Made by a program: the position numbers and the translations under genes. A DNA stretch of 64,000 nt, from assembly GCA_015272515.1 (NCBI GenBank), contig JACYLN010000025.1:47224-111223 (forward strand). The letters run 5' to 3'. Of this stretch, positions 1 through 8,557 are shown piece by piece; position 1 is the first letter of the stretch, and each line of letters starts with the position of its first letter. The notes under the pieces are model-generated. The model ran no database searches, was not told the DNA's origin, and saw nothing but the letters and a program-made list of their open reading frames with translations. The stretch comes from Leptolyngbyaceae cyanobacterium C42_A2020_001 (GTDB lineage: Bacteria > Cyanobacteriota > Cyanobacteriia > Leptolyngbyales > Leptolyngbyaceae).

Positions 1-2692
1 TCGGTTTTGTTGTAAAAAACGGCTCGAAGATTCGTTTAAGCGTGCTGTCTGTCATGCCGCTGCCGTTGTCCCGAATGCTAATTCGGACACAGGGACTCCC
101 GTTCAGCTTGCTCAACTCGGTGCGAATGCTGATGCGGCTGGGGTTCTCGCGTAACTCCTGAAGCGATCGCGCCTTGTTGCGGTCTTCCAGGGCATCGATC
201 GCATTACTCAAAATGTTCATAAACACCTGGTTGAGTTGTCCGGCGCAACACTCTACCAGCGGAATATCTCCATACTCCTTCACCACCTCAATTCCCAGAA
301 AATTACCATTTGCTTTCAAACGGTGGTGCAAAATCATCAAGGTACTGTCAATTCCGTCGTGCAAATTAGCAGGTTTCAGCCCGTCTTCATCAATTCGGGA
401 GAAATTGCGAAGCGACAACACAATTTGACGAATTCGATCTGCCCCAATTTGCAGAGACGATAGTGTTTTTGGCAAATCTTCCGCCAGAAACGCCAAATCA
501 ATTTCTTCCATCCGCTCTGCAATGTCGGCATGAACCTGGGGATGGTGGATTTGGTACAGTTTGAGCAATCCCAATAATTCCTCGGTGTAACCCTGGATGT
601 GTTTTAAATTGCCATAGATGAAATTAACTGGATTGTTTATTTCGTGGGCAACCCCTGTGACTAACTGCCCCAAACTCGACATTTTTTCCGTCTGAATCAG
701 TTGCGTTTGGGTTTGCTGCAAATCCTCCAACATTTCAGCTAGTTGCTGGGTTTTTTGCTTAGTTTGTGCCAACAAATGTGCCTGTTGTAGGGCAACACCC
801 AACTGATCCGTAATCTGCCGCATTAGCTCAATATCTCTTTCCTTCCAGAAATGGGGTTGAGAATGCTGGTAAGCCGCCAGAACACCCCATAACGTTTGCC
901 CTACAAAAATAGGTGCTGTCAGAAACGCTTTGATCTTGAATTGGTCTAAAATCTCCAGATGACAGGGTGTTAAACCAGCGGTATAAACATCGTTCACAAC
1001 ATAAATCTGGTTATTCTGATAGCGCCCTCCCTGCGTTTCTTGTAGATAGGTATCGTTCCAGACGATGTTAACTCCCAATTGACCAACCTCGACCAACTCG
1101 GTTTCGGCAAATTCAAAATTGGCCACAAATTTACCGCCCCAGTTCTCATCAAATTGGTAGACTGCTACCCGCTCTGCTTTTAAAAAGTGACAGACTTCTT
1201 GAGTAACAAACCGAAAAATTTCTTCGATCTCAAGAGAACTGCGAACTTTAGCGACGACATTGGAAAGGGTTTGCTGTTGTTCAATGTGCTGATGTAGTTC
1301 TGTGGTTCGTTCCTGTACTTGATGTTCCAGGGTGGTGTTGAGCGATCGCACCTGAGAATAGAGGCGATATTGCTGCACTGCCATCGCAAAATGGTCTGCC
1401 ATCTCCTGTGCTAGCTGCTTCTCGCCCTCTGTCCAGGGAGCAGAACTTCCCCGCTTCAGTTCTCGCCAAGCTGCAAATGAAGGTTGGGGCATTTGCTGGC
1501 GACTATCATGATCGCGATACCCTGCCCACAAGCGTTCTGTTTCGATTTCTGCACGAAACAACGTCAGGCAGCCCAACAGGCGATCGCTGTAACGGAGCGG
1601 CACAATCAAGACCCCCCGAATCGATGTTTCCTGAAAAGAGGGAGCGATCGTTCGCAGCAGTGGCTCTTGATAGATATCACAGATTGCCCAAGAAGCTAGA
1701 TCAGGTCGTTCCCCTGTAGGTGAATAGCCGGATGCCAGCCTTTGATGGGACCATGGTTCTGTACCAGAATCTTCATTCGCCTCAACGTTGCCAATGGCCG
1801 CTTTAGGCTGTGTCAGGTAGCGTTGCCACATGAGATGATGCTCAACCTGCTGCTGACTATTGATCAACTCGCTGGGCTGCTCACCGTAGGTATAGAGTTC
1901 TTCTGCCTCTTGAGGGTGGGTTGCTGTCAGGTATAGCCTGCCGCCCACTGCCTCAAAGATTTCAACTGCTATTTTGAGAGCTGCCTCAAACCGAACGGTA
2001 GGGATCTGGTGCAGCAGTGTGGAGACGCGATTGATTTTGGTTTCTCGCTCAGCTTGTTCGCGCAGTTGGCTCAGAAGGGTTGCTTGAGCGATCGCCACCT
2101 CCACCTGATCTACCACCGCTTGAATAAACTCCAGTTCCTCAACGGAAACGGTGCGCTGTTCAGAGTGGTGAGAAACCATCAGTCCCCAGAGGCGATCGTT
2201 CTGCAAAATTGGCACCACCACGGAAGACTTCACGCCCATCGCTGTCAAATATTCCACATGACACGGGTCAACGGGTCGATAACGCAAATCCGATCCAGCC
2301 TCTAACGTTTCCCAATCCTCCTCTAAACTGTGCCCTGTTGTGGTTTGGTTAACAACATCTACTACCACTCGCTGGCGAGCTTTGAGAAGTAACTCGCGCG
2401 CATAGGGTGGAATATCATCCGCCGGGAAATTTAACTTTAACAAGGAGGGTAATCGTTCCTTATCAATCGCTTCAGCAATCACTTCGCCACTGCCATCAGC
2501 ATGAAAACGATACACCTTAACGCGATCTGTCCCCAAAAACGATCGCATCTCCGCCACTGTCGTCTCCAAGATTGTTTGAAGCTCTAACGATTGACGAATC
2601 CTGAGAGTAATTCGGTGTAGCAACTCTTGCTGCTGAAGAGACTGCTGGGCTGATATGGCGGTTTCTGTAGAGGGCATGATTGAATGCGTCAT
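1..2692 (-). CDS. GAF-rich, cyanobacteriochrome-like sensor histidine kinase (C-terminus beyond left edge)
   Basis: The ORF track misses this gene because its stop lies outside the window; frame -, from ATG 2692, reads into the left edge with at least 897 codons. Order: GAF1 (about residues 20-190), a second GAF-like segment (about 200-400), a coiled linker, GAF3 (about 460-640), then HisKA with H-box 'GVAHEINNPVN' (His about 683) and the HATPase domain ('NILSNAIDA', 'RDNGSGM', 'IFEPFFTTK'). GAF1 has 'DPCHVEYLTAMGV' (Cys about 144) and GAF3 has 'AGLTPCHLEILDQF' (Cys about 577). Both match the Cys-His signature of bilin-binding phytochrome and cyanobacteriochrome GAF domains. It is therefore probably a cytoplasmic light-sensing kinase. 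An alternative start is the ATG at 2677. Bilin attachment is inferred; the kinase call is strong. Confidence 0.88.
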   Translation of the reverse strand, partial: MTHSIMPSTETAISAQQSLQQQELLHRITLRIRQSLELQTILETTVAEMRSFLGTDRVKVYRFHADGSGEVIAEAIDKERLPSLLKLNFPADDIPPYARELLLKARQRVVVDVVNQTTTGHSLEEDWETLEAGSDLRYRPVDPCHVEYLTAMGVKSSVVVPILQNDRLWGLMVSHHSEQRTVSVEELEFIQAVVDQVEVAIAQATLLSQLREQAERETKINRVSTLLHQIPTVRFEAALKIAVEIFEAVGGRLYLTATHPQEAEELYTYGEQPSELINSQQQVEHHLMWQRYLTQPKAAIGNVEANEDSGTEPWSHQRLASGYSPTGERPDLASWAICDIYQEPLLRTIAPSFQETSIRGVLIVPLRYSDRLLGCLTLFRAEIETERLWAGYRDHDSRQQMPQPSFAAWRELKRGSSAPWTEGEKQLAQEMADHFAMAVQQYRLYSQVRSLNTTLEHQVQERTTELHQHIEQQQTLSNVVAKVRSSLEIEEIFRFVTQEVCHFLKAERVAVYQFDENWGGKFVANFEFAETELVEVGQLGVNIVWNDTYLQETQGGRYQNNQIYVVNDVYTAGLTPCHLEILDQFKIKAFLTAPIFVGQTLWGVLAAYQHSQPHFWKERDIELMRQITDQLGVALQQAHLLAQTKQKTQQLAEMLEDLQQTQTQLIQTEKMSSLGQLVTGVAHEINNPVNFIYGNLKHIQGYTEELLGLLKLYQIHHPQVHADIAERMEEIDLAFLAEDLPKTLSSLQIGADRIRQIVLSLRNFSRIDEDGLKPANLHDGIDSTLMILHHRLKANGNFLGIEVVKEYGDIPLVECCAGQLNQVFMNILSNAIDALEDRNKARSLQELRENPSRISIRTELSKLNGSPCVRISIRDNGSGMTDSTLKRIFEPFFTTKP

Positions 2693-2903
2693 TTCCATAA
2701 AGCGTCTCTTTAGGAACTTAGAGTGCCCCAAATTGGGTCAGTTTTAACAAGCAGGCAGGTTTGAGCCTTTTTTTACCGCTTCTTCATCGATTTAATGGAT
2801 GACTTAACGAGGATTCTCTCGAATCTGTAAGAAACTGCTCCCAAATCAATTTCATCTTCTATACTGCTGTCGTGATTCTGATAATTCGTCACCGAGCAGC
2901 CCT

Positions 2904-3992
2904 ATGTTGAAGGATGCCAGCACCAATCCAGTTTTAATGACTTCCTCCCACGAGGAAAAACTCTCCAGGTTCCACATCGTGAGTAAATCAGTAGAGCCTA
3001 GCCAATTTTCAGCCAACACCTATGCGGAGCGGCTGATGGATGACTTATTCCAGGACATTGAACATCTCCTGGATATGAAGCCCGATCCAGCAGAGGCAGA
3101 TGCCTCAACCACTGACTTCAGCGCAGAAACACCGATCCCATCGCCTTCTCAACAGGTTGATGCGGAAGAATCTCGTTTGGCGCTTCCGTTAGCTCGGAAT
3201 GAAGCCATATCAGTTCCAGATCCAATAGCACCGGGCGATCGCGCCCTGGCTGAGGTGAAAGAATCTCCTACTTTGACTAATCCAGCTTCTACACAAGAAA
3301 CTGAGCGATCGTCCAAGCGCACCTACGAGCGCCTGTTGTTGGCAGTTGGGTGTATTTCAGTCGTCGTCTCACTGGCGCTGTATCTGCTGTATCAAGACGG
3401 AAAAACTCGCCAACAGGCAACTGCGCCCAGTGCGGTGAGTACAGCGGCAACTCAACCTGCTGATTCGTTGAACCCATTTGCCGCCTATGCTCAAAAAGCC
3501 CTTCGCGCGATTGATCAGCATACTCAGCAATCTTCGACAACTATCCCCGCCCCGACTGGAACCACTGGAACATCAGCACTCCCAACCGTTACCATTCCCC
3601 AGACCAACGCACCATCGCCCTTGCCAAACCGCACTGCCACTGGCTTAGAGCGAATTTACGTTCCGGTTTATCAAATTCCCTCCAATCTTTATCCACCTGG
3701 AACGGCTGTTGCACCATTGCCCAGTGCAGGTTTGCCAAAGACACCCGCTAAAGGCAAATCGAAACCTGCGATCGCGCGAACATCAACTGTTGCTCGTAAG
3801 CTGGTAGGTGTATTAGATCAAGGCGATCGCTCAGTTGCCCTGTTTGAGACAAACGGCATCACGCAGCGCTATGAAATTGGTGAAAGTATTGGCTCCTCCG
3901 GCTGGACACTGGTGGAAGTCACCAAAGATCAGGCAGTTATCCGTCGCAATGGAGAAGTGCGATCGCTATTTGTTGGGCATAGTTTTCAGTGA
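2904..3992 (+). CDS. Single-pass membrane protein with PilP/GspC-like C-terminal domain
   Basis: The protein has 362 residues. An acidic N-terminal part of about 140 residues is followed by one clear transmembrane segment at about 143-163, then a Pro/Thr/Ala-rich linker. The C-terminal 70 residues ('VGVLDQGDRSVALFE', 'GESIGSSGWTLVEV', 'NGEVRSLFVGHSF') have the short beta-strand pattern of the homology region of PilP/GspC proteins from type IV pilus and type II secretion machines. That likeness is my reading of the pattern, not a search result. Topology would be N-terminus in the cytoplasm and C-terminus in the periplasm. The next gene follows on the same strand after 93 bases, so co-transcription is possible. 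No pilus gene is nearby. Confidence 0.7.
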   Translation: MLKDASTNPVLMTSSHEEKLSRFHIVSKSVEPSQFSANTYAERLMDDLFQDIEHLLDMKPDPAEADASTTDFSAETPIPSPSQQVDAEESRLALPLARNEAISVPDPIAPGDRALAEVKESPTLTNPASTQETERSSKRTYERLLLAVGCISVVVSLALYLLYQDGKTRQQATAPSAVSTAATQPADSLNPFAAYAQKALRAIDQHTQQSSTTIPAPTGTTGTSALPTVTIPQTNAPSPLPNRTATGLERIYVPVYQIPSNLYPPGTAVAPLPSAGLPKTPAKGKSKPAIARTSTVARKLVGVLDQGDRSVALFETNGITQRYEIGESIGSSGWTLVEVTKDQAVIRRNGEVRSLFVGHSFQ

Positions 3993-4085
3993 GTGATGGA
4001 TATTAGATAGTGGAGAGTGAGGGTGAACTGCCAACGCCATTCCACCATTCACTATCCACGGTTTACTGCCACTGGAGCATTTGTC

Positions 4086-4661
4086 ATGGGGATTTTTGAT
4101 GATTTCAGTAAGTTTCTAGAAGAGCGATTGGATGAATACCTGGCTGCCAATCCGCATCTGGAACTCATGGCGATGGAGGAAAAACTGCGAGAACAGGAAG
4201 AAGAAACCCTGAAACTGATGACCGATCTGAAAATGAAGGAGCGTCAGTTGCAGGATGAGATTTTAGCGATCGCGCAAGATATTCAAGTGTGGCACGCCCG
4301 CATTGAAAAAGCCGAGGCAAAAGGCAGATCAGATCTGGCAGAACCCGCCAAAGCGCACGAAGCCAATTTGCTGCGTCAGGGTAACCAAAAATGGGGGCAA
4401 ATGGAGATGTTGAAGGAGCGCATTCAACAAACCCACGAGCTTCAGCAAAAAATTCAGCAACGCCGTAAAGAAGTGCAGGTAGAAGTGACCCAGGCTCAGG
4501 CAACCCGCACCACTACCTCAACTCAAACCAGTAGCACGAGTTGGAATAGCCCACCCATTGGCAGCACCAACAGCGGCAACCCTGCCCAACTGGAAAAACA
4601 GTTTCAGCGGTGGGAAGCAGAAGAAGAACTGGAAGAACTCAAGCGCAACCTGGGAAAATGA
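4086..4661 (+). CDS. Coiled-coil conserved cyanobacterial protein (TIGR04376-like)
   Basis: I place the start at ATG 4086, not the track's 4017, because 'TGGAG' lies just upstream and the family-like sequence begins 'MGIFDDFSKFLEERLDEYL'. The product has 191 residues. Residues about 20-130 are highly charged and heptad-like (long coiled coil), followed by a Ser/Thr-rich linker of about 30 residues and a short acidic C-terminal helix ('RWEAEEELEELKRNLGK'). From memory this resembles the cyanobacterial family TIGR04376, of unknown function. There is no signal peptide or membrane segment, so it is probably cytoplasmic. It ends 8 bases before the stop of the convergent gene that follows. Confidence 0.75.
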   Translation: MGIFDDFSKFLEERLDEYLAANPHLELMAMEEKLREQEEETLKLMTDLKMKERQLQDEILAIAQDIQVWHARIEKAEAKGRSDLAEPAKAHEANLLRQGNQKWGQMEMLKERIQQTHELQQKIQQRRKEVQVEVTQAQATRTTTSTQTSSTSWNSPPIGSTNSGNPAQLEKQFQRWEAEEELEELKRNLGK

Positions 4662-4668
4662 GTGTAGG

Positions 4669-5706
4669 TTAATCTGATAAGACCTGAAGCCGGACGACGC
4701 GATCGCTCATGTCATCCAGCGGAGTTTCGATGATTTCGTTGGCGAGGTTGCCCAGGCAACTCAGGAGAGTTCTCAGGTGGGGGGTACTTTCCCCACTATC
4801 AACATATACCCGCTCGGATAGGTTGTTGAGTCGCTTCCAGGTGAGAAATAGCTTGACGACTGTTTGTTCTAGTTGGGCTGCCTGGTTTACCAGGTCGGCA
4901 GTAGCGCTGAGGCAACCAATTCGCAATGCCTCTTCCAGGGCTAACTCCAGATTTAAGGATTCGGTGGAAAGTGCCTGAACTCTAGCTGCGGCTTCCAGGT
5001 ACTTTGCCAGATAGCGGGCTTCGGCGGTGACCTGTTTTACGGTGTCTACGTCGGGCGTTTCGGCGATCGTGTCGCGCAAGGTGATTTGATGGGTTTCCGG
5101 CAGCTTTTGCATCTCCTTGACTAAGGGAGCCAGGTAACGAGTGGGTAAGGTGTGATCTGCTGCTTTCTCACGAATCGGTTCTGGTAATAATTCAGAAGTC
5201 ATTGCCGTCCATTCATCTGAGAGTTGCCGTACTTCTCGCCGCGTGATGCGATCGCCTCGCCGGGCCGCATCGCTCACTAACTGTTGCACTTCTGGCGCAG
5301 AATGAGCCGTTTCCACAAATGCCCGCTTGCTGAACTGGTTCACGTCATCCGGTTCTAGAAAGCCACCCTCGATCAGCGTATCGGCACTGTTCGCAACTTC
5401 AATCAGCGCATAAGCCTGACTCTTGCTAATTTCGCGATCCTTCAACCAGTTCAAAAACCCGGTGCCGCGCCCATCCCCGTTGCGTTTTTCGCGATCGCGC
5501 ACCGTCCGCAAAATCCGCCCACGCCAGATATCGGTTTGCAAGTCAAAGCGATCGCACACCTGCCATGCTTGCTCGATCTGTTGTTGAAACTCGTGATCGG
5601 GGATGCGATCGTCTTCTGGATCGGGAAGCTGAAACTCCAGAGGAGCTTTGCCATTTAAAACCGCCGGAATCAGATCAGAGGAGCCATTTGGCAGGGTACG
5701 AACCAT
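4669..5706 (-). CDS. Conserved cyanobacterial protein of unknown function
   Basis: The protein has 345 residues and is soluble, with no signal peptide or membrane segment. The N-terminal third contains 'GTGFLNWLKDREISKSQAY', which looks like a helix-turn-helix of the kind seen in ParB-like or phage regulatory proteins ('SKSQAY' as a recognition turn). The middle is basic ('DAARRGDRITRREVRQLSDE') and the rest is predicted helical. I recall similar unnamed proteins in many cyanobacteria but no established function. DNA binding is only an inference from the HTH-like stretch. It converges on the coiled-coil gene and has a free upstream region of over 100 bases. Confidence 0.65.
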   Translation of the reverse strand: MVRTLPNGSSDLIPAVLNGKAPLEFQLPDPEDDRIPDHEFQQQIEQAWQVCDRFDLQTDIWRGRILRTVRDREKRNGDGRGTGFLNWLKDREISKSQAYALIEVANSADTLIEGGFLEPDDVNQFSKRAFVETAHSAPEVQQLVSDAARRGDRITRREVRQLSDEWTAMTSELLPEPIREKAADHTLPTRYLAPLVKEMQKLPETHQITLRDTIAETPDVDTVKQVTAEARYLAKYLEAAARVQALSTESLNLELALEEALRIGCLSATADLVNQAAQLEQTVVKLFLTWKRLNNLSERVYVDSGESTPHLRTLLSCLGNLANEIIETPLDDMSDRVVRLQVLSD

Positions 5707-5863
5707 GACTACGCATCAAAAACAGTCGGATTATTATGGCATGTCTACGATGGGGTTTTGGGTAAAACATCTGGGCAAAAGCTCGTGCTCGTGTCGGTCC
5801 AATGCAGATCGCCAATTCAGCAAGGTGTAAATATTTCTTTTGACTTTTTAACCTGACTCATGC

Positions 5864-5892
5864 AAAAAGCAGCCCCGCGATCGCGAAGCTGC
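5864..5892 (-). terminator. Rho-independent terminator of the HCP gene
   Basis: Read on the minus strand, GCAGC TT CGCG / CGCG GG GCTGC forms a GC-rich stem with an internal mismatch, followed directly by TTTTT. It lies about 40 bases past the stop codon of the helical carotenoid protein gene. The stem contains a HIP1-like core (GCGATCGC). Confidence 0.7.
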
Positions 5893-5930
5893 CCGTTTGA
5901 CCACAGCAATCATCAAACTCAGACCTTTAT

Positions 5931-6431
5931 CTACAGCCCCGTCTCGCTGTCATGCTCAGCAGTACTGGGGTCAACGCCCATCGGCGCAACGTAATCCCGG
6001 AATACGGTAATTTGCTGGCCAAAGTCCAACTGCTTGATTTGTTGAAACACTTGCTGCGCTTGCTCAGACAAATCGTAGTTGGCTGGGAAGGGGACAACCC
6101 GGTTGGTTTCCATTTCTTGTGCTAACCGATACCAGAACAAAAGCTTGGTGGTATCACTCATTGCGCCATACTCGCGGGCAATCAGGCTGTTTTTGCGCTC
6201 AATCAAATCCCGCTGAAGTTGCAATTGCTCCTCATGAGACATCTCTAGAACCTGATTTAACAACCCTTCTGCAATATCGGGAGATACGGTGCTGGCACCA
6301 GGAGCCGCAGGCGTAATGGAGTCTCCCATTTCTTTGTAGATGTACCAAAACAAGGCTAATTGTTGATCAGTTTCTAATCCTTGAAACGCTTGCAACAGCT
6401 CGTTTGCAGTATTGGATTGAGTGTAAGTCAT
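5931..6431 (-). CDS. Helical carotenoid protein (OCP N-terminal-domain homologue)
   Basis: The product has 166 residues from the second ATG, chosen because 'GGAGAG' sits 7 bases before it; the track's start would give 171. The sequence is the all-helical carotenoid-binding fold of the Orange Carotenoid Protein N-terminal domain without the C-terminal domain. It shows 'ALFWYIYKEMG', 'TPAAPGA', 'AEGLLNQV', 'KLLFWYRLAQEM' and 'LDFGQQITVFRDYVAPMGVDP', which line up with the OCP carotenoid tunnel, including the aromatic cluster around the ring. HCPs bind a ketocarotenoid and act as singlet-oxygen quenchers or, in some clades, phycobilisome quenchers. Its clade cannot be decided here. It is monocistronic, has its own terminator, and has no CTDH next to it. 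Confidence 0.92.
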   Translation of the reverse strand: MTYTQSNTANELLQAFQGLETDQQLALFWYIYKEMGDSITPAAPGASTVSPDIAEGLLNQVLEMSHEEQLQLQRDLIERKNSLIAREYGAMSDTTKLLFWYRLAQEMETNRVVPFPANYDLSEQAQQVFQQIKQLDFGQQITVFRDYVAPMGVDPSTAEHDSETGL

Positions 6432-7133
6432 AATTAATCTCTCCATCTCACTTCCAATACCTTATCGAGGACAGCCATTTTGCCAAACTCACTCCAGACG
6501 GAGGAGCGATGTTTCAAAGGGTAGAGATTGGGAATGGGGCATCGTAAGGGCTGGTTTTGTGCCTGCCCGGTAATAGAGGAATGGGGTTTAGAACAAAGTA
6601 CTTAGGAATGAGAATTAATTAAAAATGAAAAGTTGAAAGTTCAAAGTGTTTCTCAATAAGGCTTTGCCACGTTTGATTTTCATTTTGAATTATTCATTGT
6701 CCTTCGTGTGATCTGGGTCGCTCTGTCTCATGATTCAGGTGCAGAAAAATCTTGACTCACGGCACGGTTTTTAGGTGTCCAAATTCACGTTGAGCAGAGG
6801 ATAAGGTCACCGCTCGCCGCACATAATTCAACGATGATTGAAGTGTAAGAAATGCAACTGCTCTGAAGGATTGAACCTCATGAGAGTCTCTGAATGCCCC
6901 CCGTTCGATATCTCGTTCACTGAAGCTCCAACCCTAATTTTAGATCCGCTGCCTGATCAGGAGGTTGAGTTGGAGTCTGTGCCCCAACCCATTGCACCGC
7001 TGGCTGTTCCACCAGAGCGGCTACCGCAATCAAACCAGTGCACTCAGTAGGCTCTTGCCCTTGATGCCTCTGATTGGTTTCAGCTTGATTTTGGCAGTTT
7101 ATTCACCCACTTTGACCTGTAAGGATTAGCCCC
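6432..7133. other. Intergenic region, HCP promoter side
   Basis: About 700 bases hold no gene I can support. The ORF at 6838-7050 (TTG start, Cys-rich N-terminus, Pro-rich tail) has no recognisable domain and is left out. The first 100 bases must carry the HCP promoter. The stretch 6600-6700 is AT-rich with the 'aaaagttgaaagttcaaag' type of low-complexity sequence common in cyanobacterial spacers. Confidence 0.4.
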
Positions 7134-7310
7134 ATGACTACGACACTCACATTCCGCGGACATCAGTACGAAACGGCTTCTGCGATCGCCCCTAGCCAAA
7201 GCGAATTCGCTGGTAAATATCGCGGGATTCCCACCACGTTCTCCAGCGCCCGTCCTTCATCCATCTCCACTGTGCAACTAACCTATCGCGGCGTGAGCTA
7301 TCTGCGCTAA
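7134..7310 (+). CDS. DUF4278-type small protein
   Basis: This ORF of 58 residues is below the track's cutoff. It begins at ATG 7134 with 'AAGGA' 9 bases upstream. The sequence shows the DUF4278 pattern: an N-terminal 'LTFRGHQYE', a central 'GKYRGIP' and a C-terminal 'LTYRGVSYLR', i.e. two copies of an L-T-[YF]-R-G-x-x-Y motif around a G-K-Y-R-G core. DUF4278 proteins are small cyanobacterial proteins of unknown function. Its stop overlaps the stop of the convergent TMEM14-like gene by 4 bases. Confidence 0.8.
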   Translation: MTTTLTFRGHQYETASAIAPSQSEFAGKYRGIPTTFSSARPSSISTVQLTYRGVSYLR

Positions 7311-7639
7311 CTCAACCAGCCGATCGCAAACACAATTGCACCTATCAAACTCACAATTGCCATCAGCCCCGCAGGCATGAACTTGCCAGTTTTGCGGAAG
7401 CGGATGGCAAAAACAATTAAGAGGGCGATCGCTAGCAATGTTGCTACCGCCATGCCAGTGGTGTAACTCTGAAAAAAAGTAATGAGCCATGCAATCAACA
7501 AAGCAATGCCACTAGTTACTCCAGAAATTAGCGATGGCTGACTTTGGGCTTTAACGTAACCCATTACGCCACCTGCTATCACCAGCACGGCATAGAGCAA
7601 CAGCAACCAGGGCGCGATCGCCACAATCAAAAAAATCAT
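7307..7639 (-). CDS. TMEM14-family small membrane protein
   Basis: The protein has 110 residues with four hydrophobic segments (about 5-27, 38-57, 62-82, 89-108). It is rich in small residues, with 'GGVMGYVKAQSQPSLISG' after the first helix, the typical TMEM14/FAX1 signature. Family members in chloroplasts are linked to fatty-acid export; the cyanobacterial role is not established. It would sit in the inner or thylakoid membrane. The gene is followed upstream by the lipoprotein gene on the same strand and converges on the DUF4278 gene. Confidence 0.8.
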   Translation of the reverse strand: MIFLIVAIAPWLLLLYAVLVIAGGVMGYVKAQSQPSLISGVTSGIALLIAWLITFFQSYTTGMAVATLLAIALLIVFAIRFRKTGKFMPAGLMAIVSLIGAIVFAIGWLS

Positions 7640-7682
7640 TGCAAGATCTCAGCAAACGTCTTGCTTGCATCCTACAACCTTC

Positions 7683-7934
7683 TTAATCGTCATCATCCTT
7701 CTCTTTTTCAGAGTCTTTCTCAGAGCGATCGCCCTTCGACGTTTTGCTCTTTTCATCATCGTCATCGCCATTATCCGCTTCTGGCTTCTGCGAGTCACCT
7801 AGCCTGGCATCGGCTTCCTGCGCTTCCGACTGTTCTGTTTTTGGTTTCTCTGAGTTTTCGCCTGAAGAACCGCAGGCAACGAGAGTTGTCATTAACCCAA
7901 CTAACAACAGCAAGCCAATTAAGGTTGTTTTCAT
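7683..7934 (-). CDS. Small acidic lipoprotein
   Basis: I take the start at ATG 7934 (83 residues) because 'AAGGAG' precedes it and a lipoprotein signal begins there: 'MKTTLIGLLLLVGLMTTLVAC', with LVAC as the lipobox. After the lipidated Cys the whole mature chain is hydrophilic and of low complexity (Glu, Asp, Lys, Ser), ending in a run of Asp. No domain is visible. It would be membrane-anchored with a disordered, highly charged periplasmic tail, possibly cation binding (inference). It lies 43 bases upstream of the TMEM14-like gene on the same strand, so the two may be co-transcribed. Confidence 0.75.
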   Translation of the reverse strand: MKTTLIGLLLLVGLMTTLVACGSSGENSEKPKTEQSEAQEADARLGDSQKPEADNGDDDDEKSKTSKGDRSEKDSEKEKDDDD

Positions 7935-8151
7935 TGTCCCATCTCCTTCAATTGCGATCGACCCCAGAACATGGCAGCAACCCACTGCCTCAAGTTCCAA
8001 ACGCAACTACAAAAAAGGTCGTTAGTTTCATGGTTACACTAACGACCGAGAGGTATCATTGGATGTTCAAAGGCGCAGTATAGAAGAAGTTAAACCACGT
8101 CCAGCCCCACCATTGAGGTTCTAAGAACGACGGGTTTGGACGTGAATAAAC

Positions 8152-8451
8152 TTAGAAAGCGCTGGGCGTTTGGGGGGAGTTAACCGCATCTGGAGGCAGA
8201 ATGCGTTGGAAGCGCCGTTCTAAAGTGATGCGATCGCGTTCAGACAACGTTTCATCTTTATTGTCTTGAGTTGACACTTCAACCTTAATTGCCTGAACTT
8301 TCGTAGGTTTAACCGTTGGTTGAGGAGCCGTCGTTTCCGTGGTTGGGGCATCCTGGTTTTGTGGAGTGGGCGTATTTTCAGCTTTAGCACCTGGCATGAC
8401 TAGCGCCGTCAACATCAATACGGAGAGTCCAGTTGTAATGAAGCGTTTCAT
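8152..8451 (-). CDS. Small exported protein, paralogue 1 (SERDR motif)
   Basis: The start is set at ATG 8451, preceded by 'AGGAG'; the track's longer frame runs back into the neighbouring gene. The product has 99 residues: a signal peptide ('MKRFITTGLSVLMLTALV..AKA'), a Pro/Thr-rich linker and a C-terminal helix 'LSERDRITLERRFQRILP'. The neighbour at 8558-8806 has the same plan and the same terminal motif, so the two are tandem paralogues. Function unknown; probably periplasmic. Both lie downstream of, and divergent from, the marR-type regulator gene, which may control them. Confidence 0.72.
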   Translation of the reverse strand: MKRFITTGLSVLMLTALVMPGAKAENTPTPQNQDAPTTETTAPQPTVKPTKVQAIKVEVSTQDNKDETLSERDRITLERRFQRILPPDAVNSPQTPSAF

Positions 8452-8557
8452 GGTTGTGTCTCCTAAATGAGAAGCGAATGGGAGCAATTCGATAATGTGA
8501 AGCGAACGAATTTGAAAATTCGCGAACCGTGGAGAGTTGGGGCAGACAGTGAGCGTT

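Noticed and set aside
6838-7050. 70-residue ORF starting at TTG, Cys-rich N-terminus
   Set aside because: No Shine-Dalgarno, weak start, no recognisable motif; kept only as a remark in the spacer entry.
7544-8083. 179-residue plus-strand ORF
   Set aside because: Antisense to the TMEM14-like and lipoprotein genes, which have signal/membrane features and good Shine-Dalgarno sites; the ORF is His/Ser/Leu-rich nonsense.
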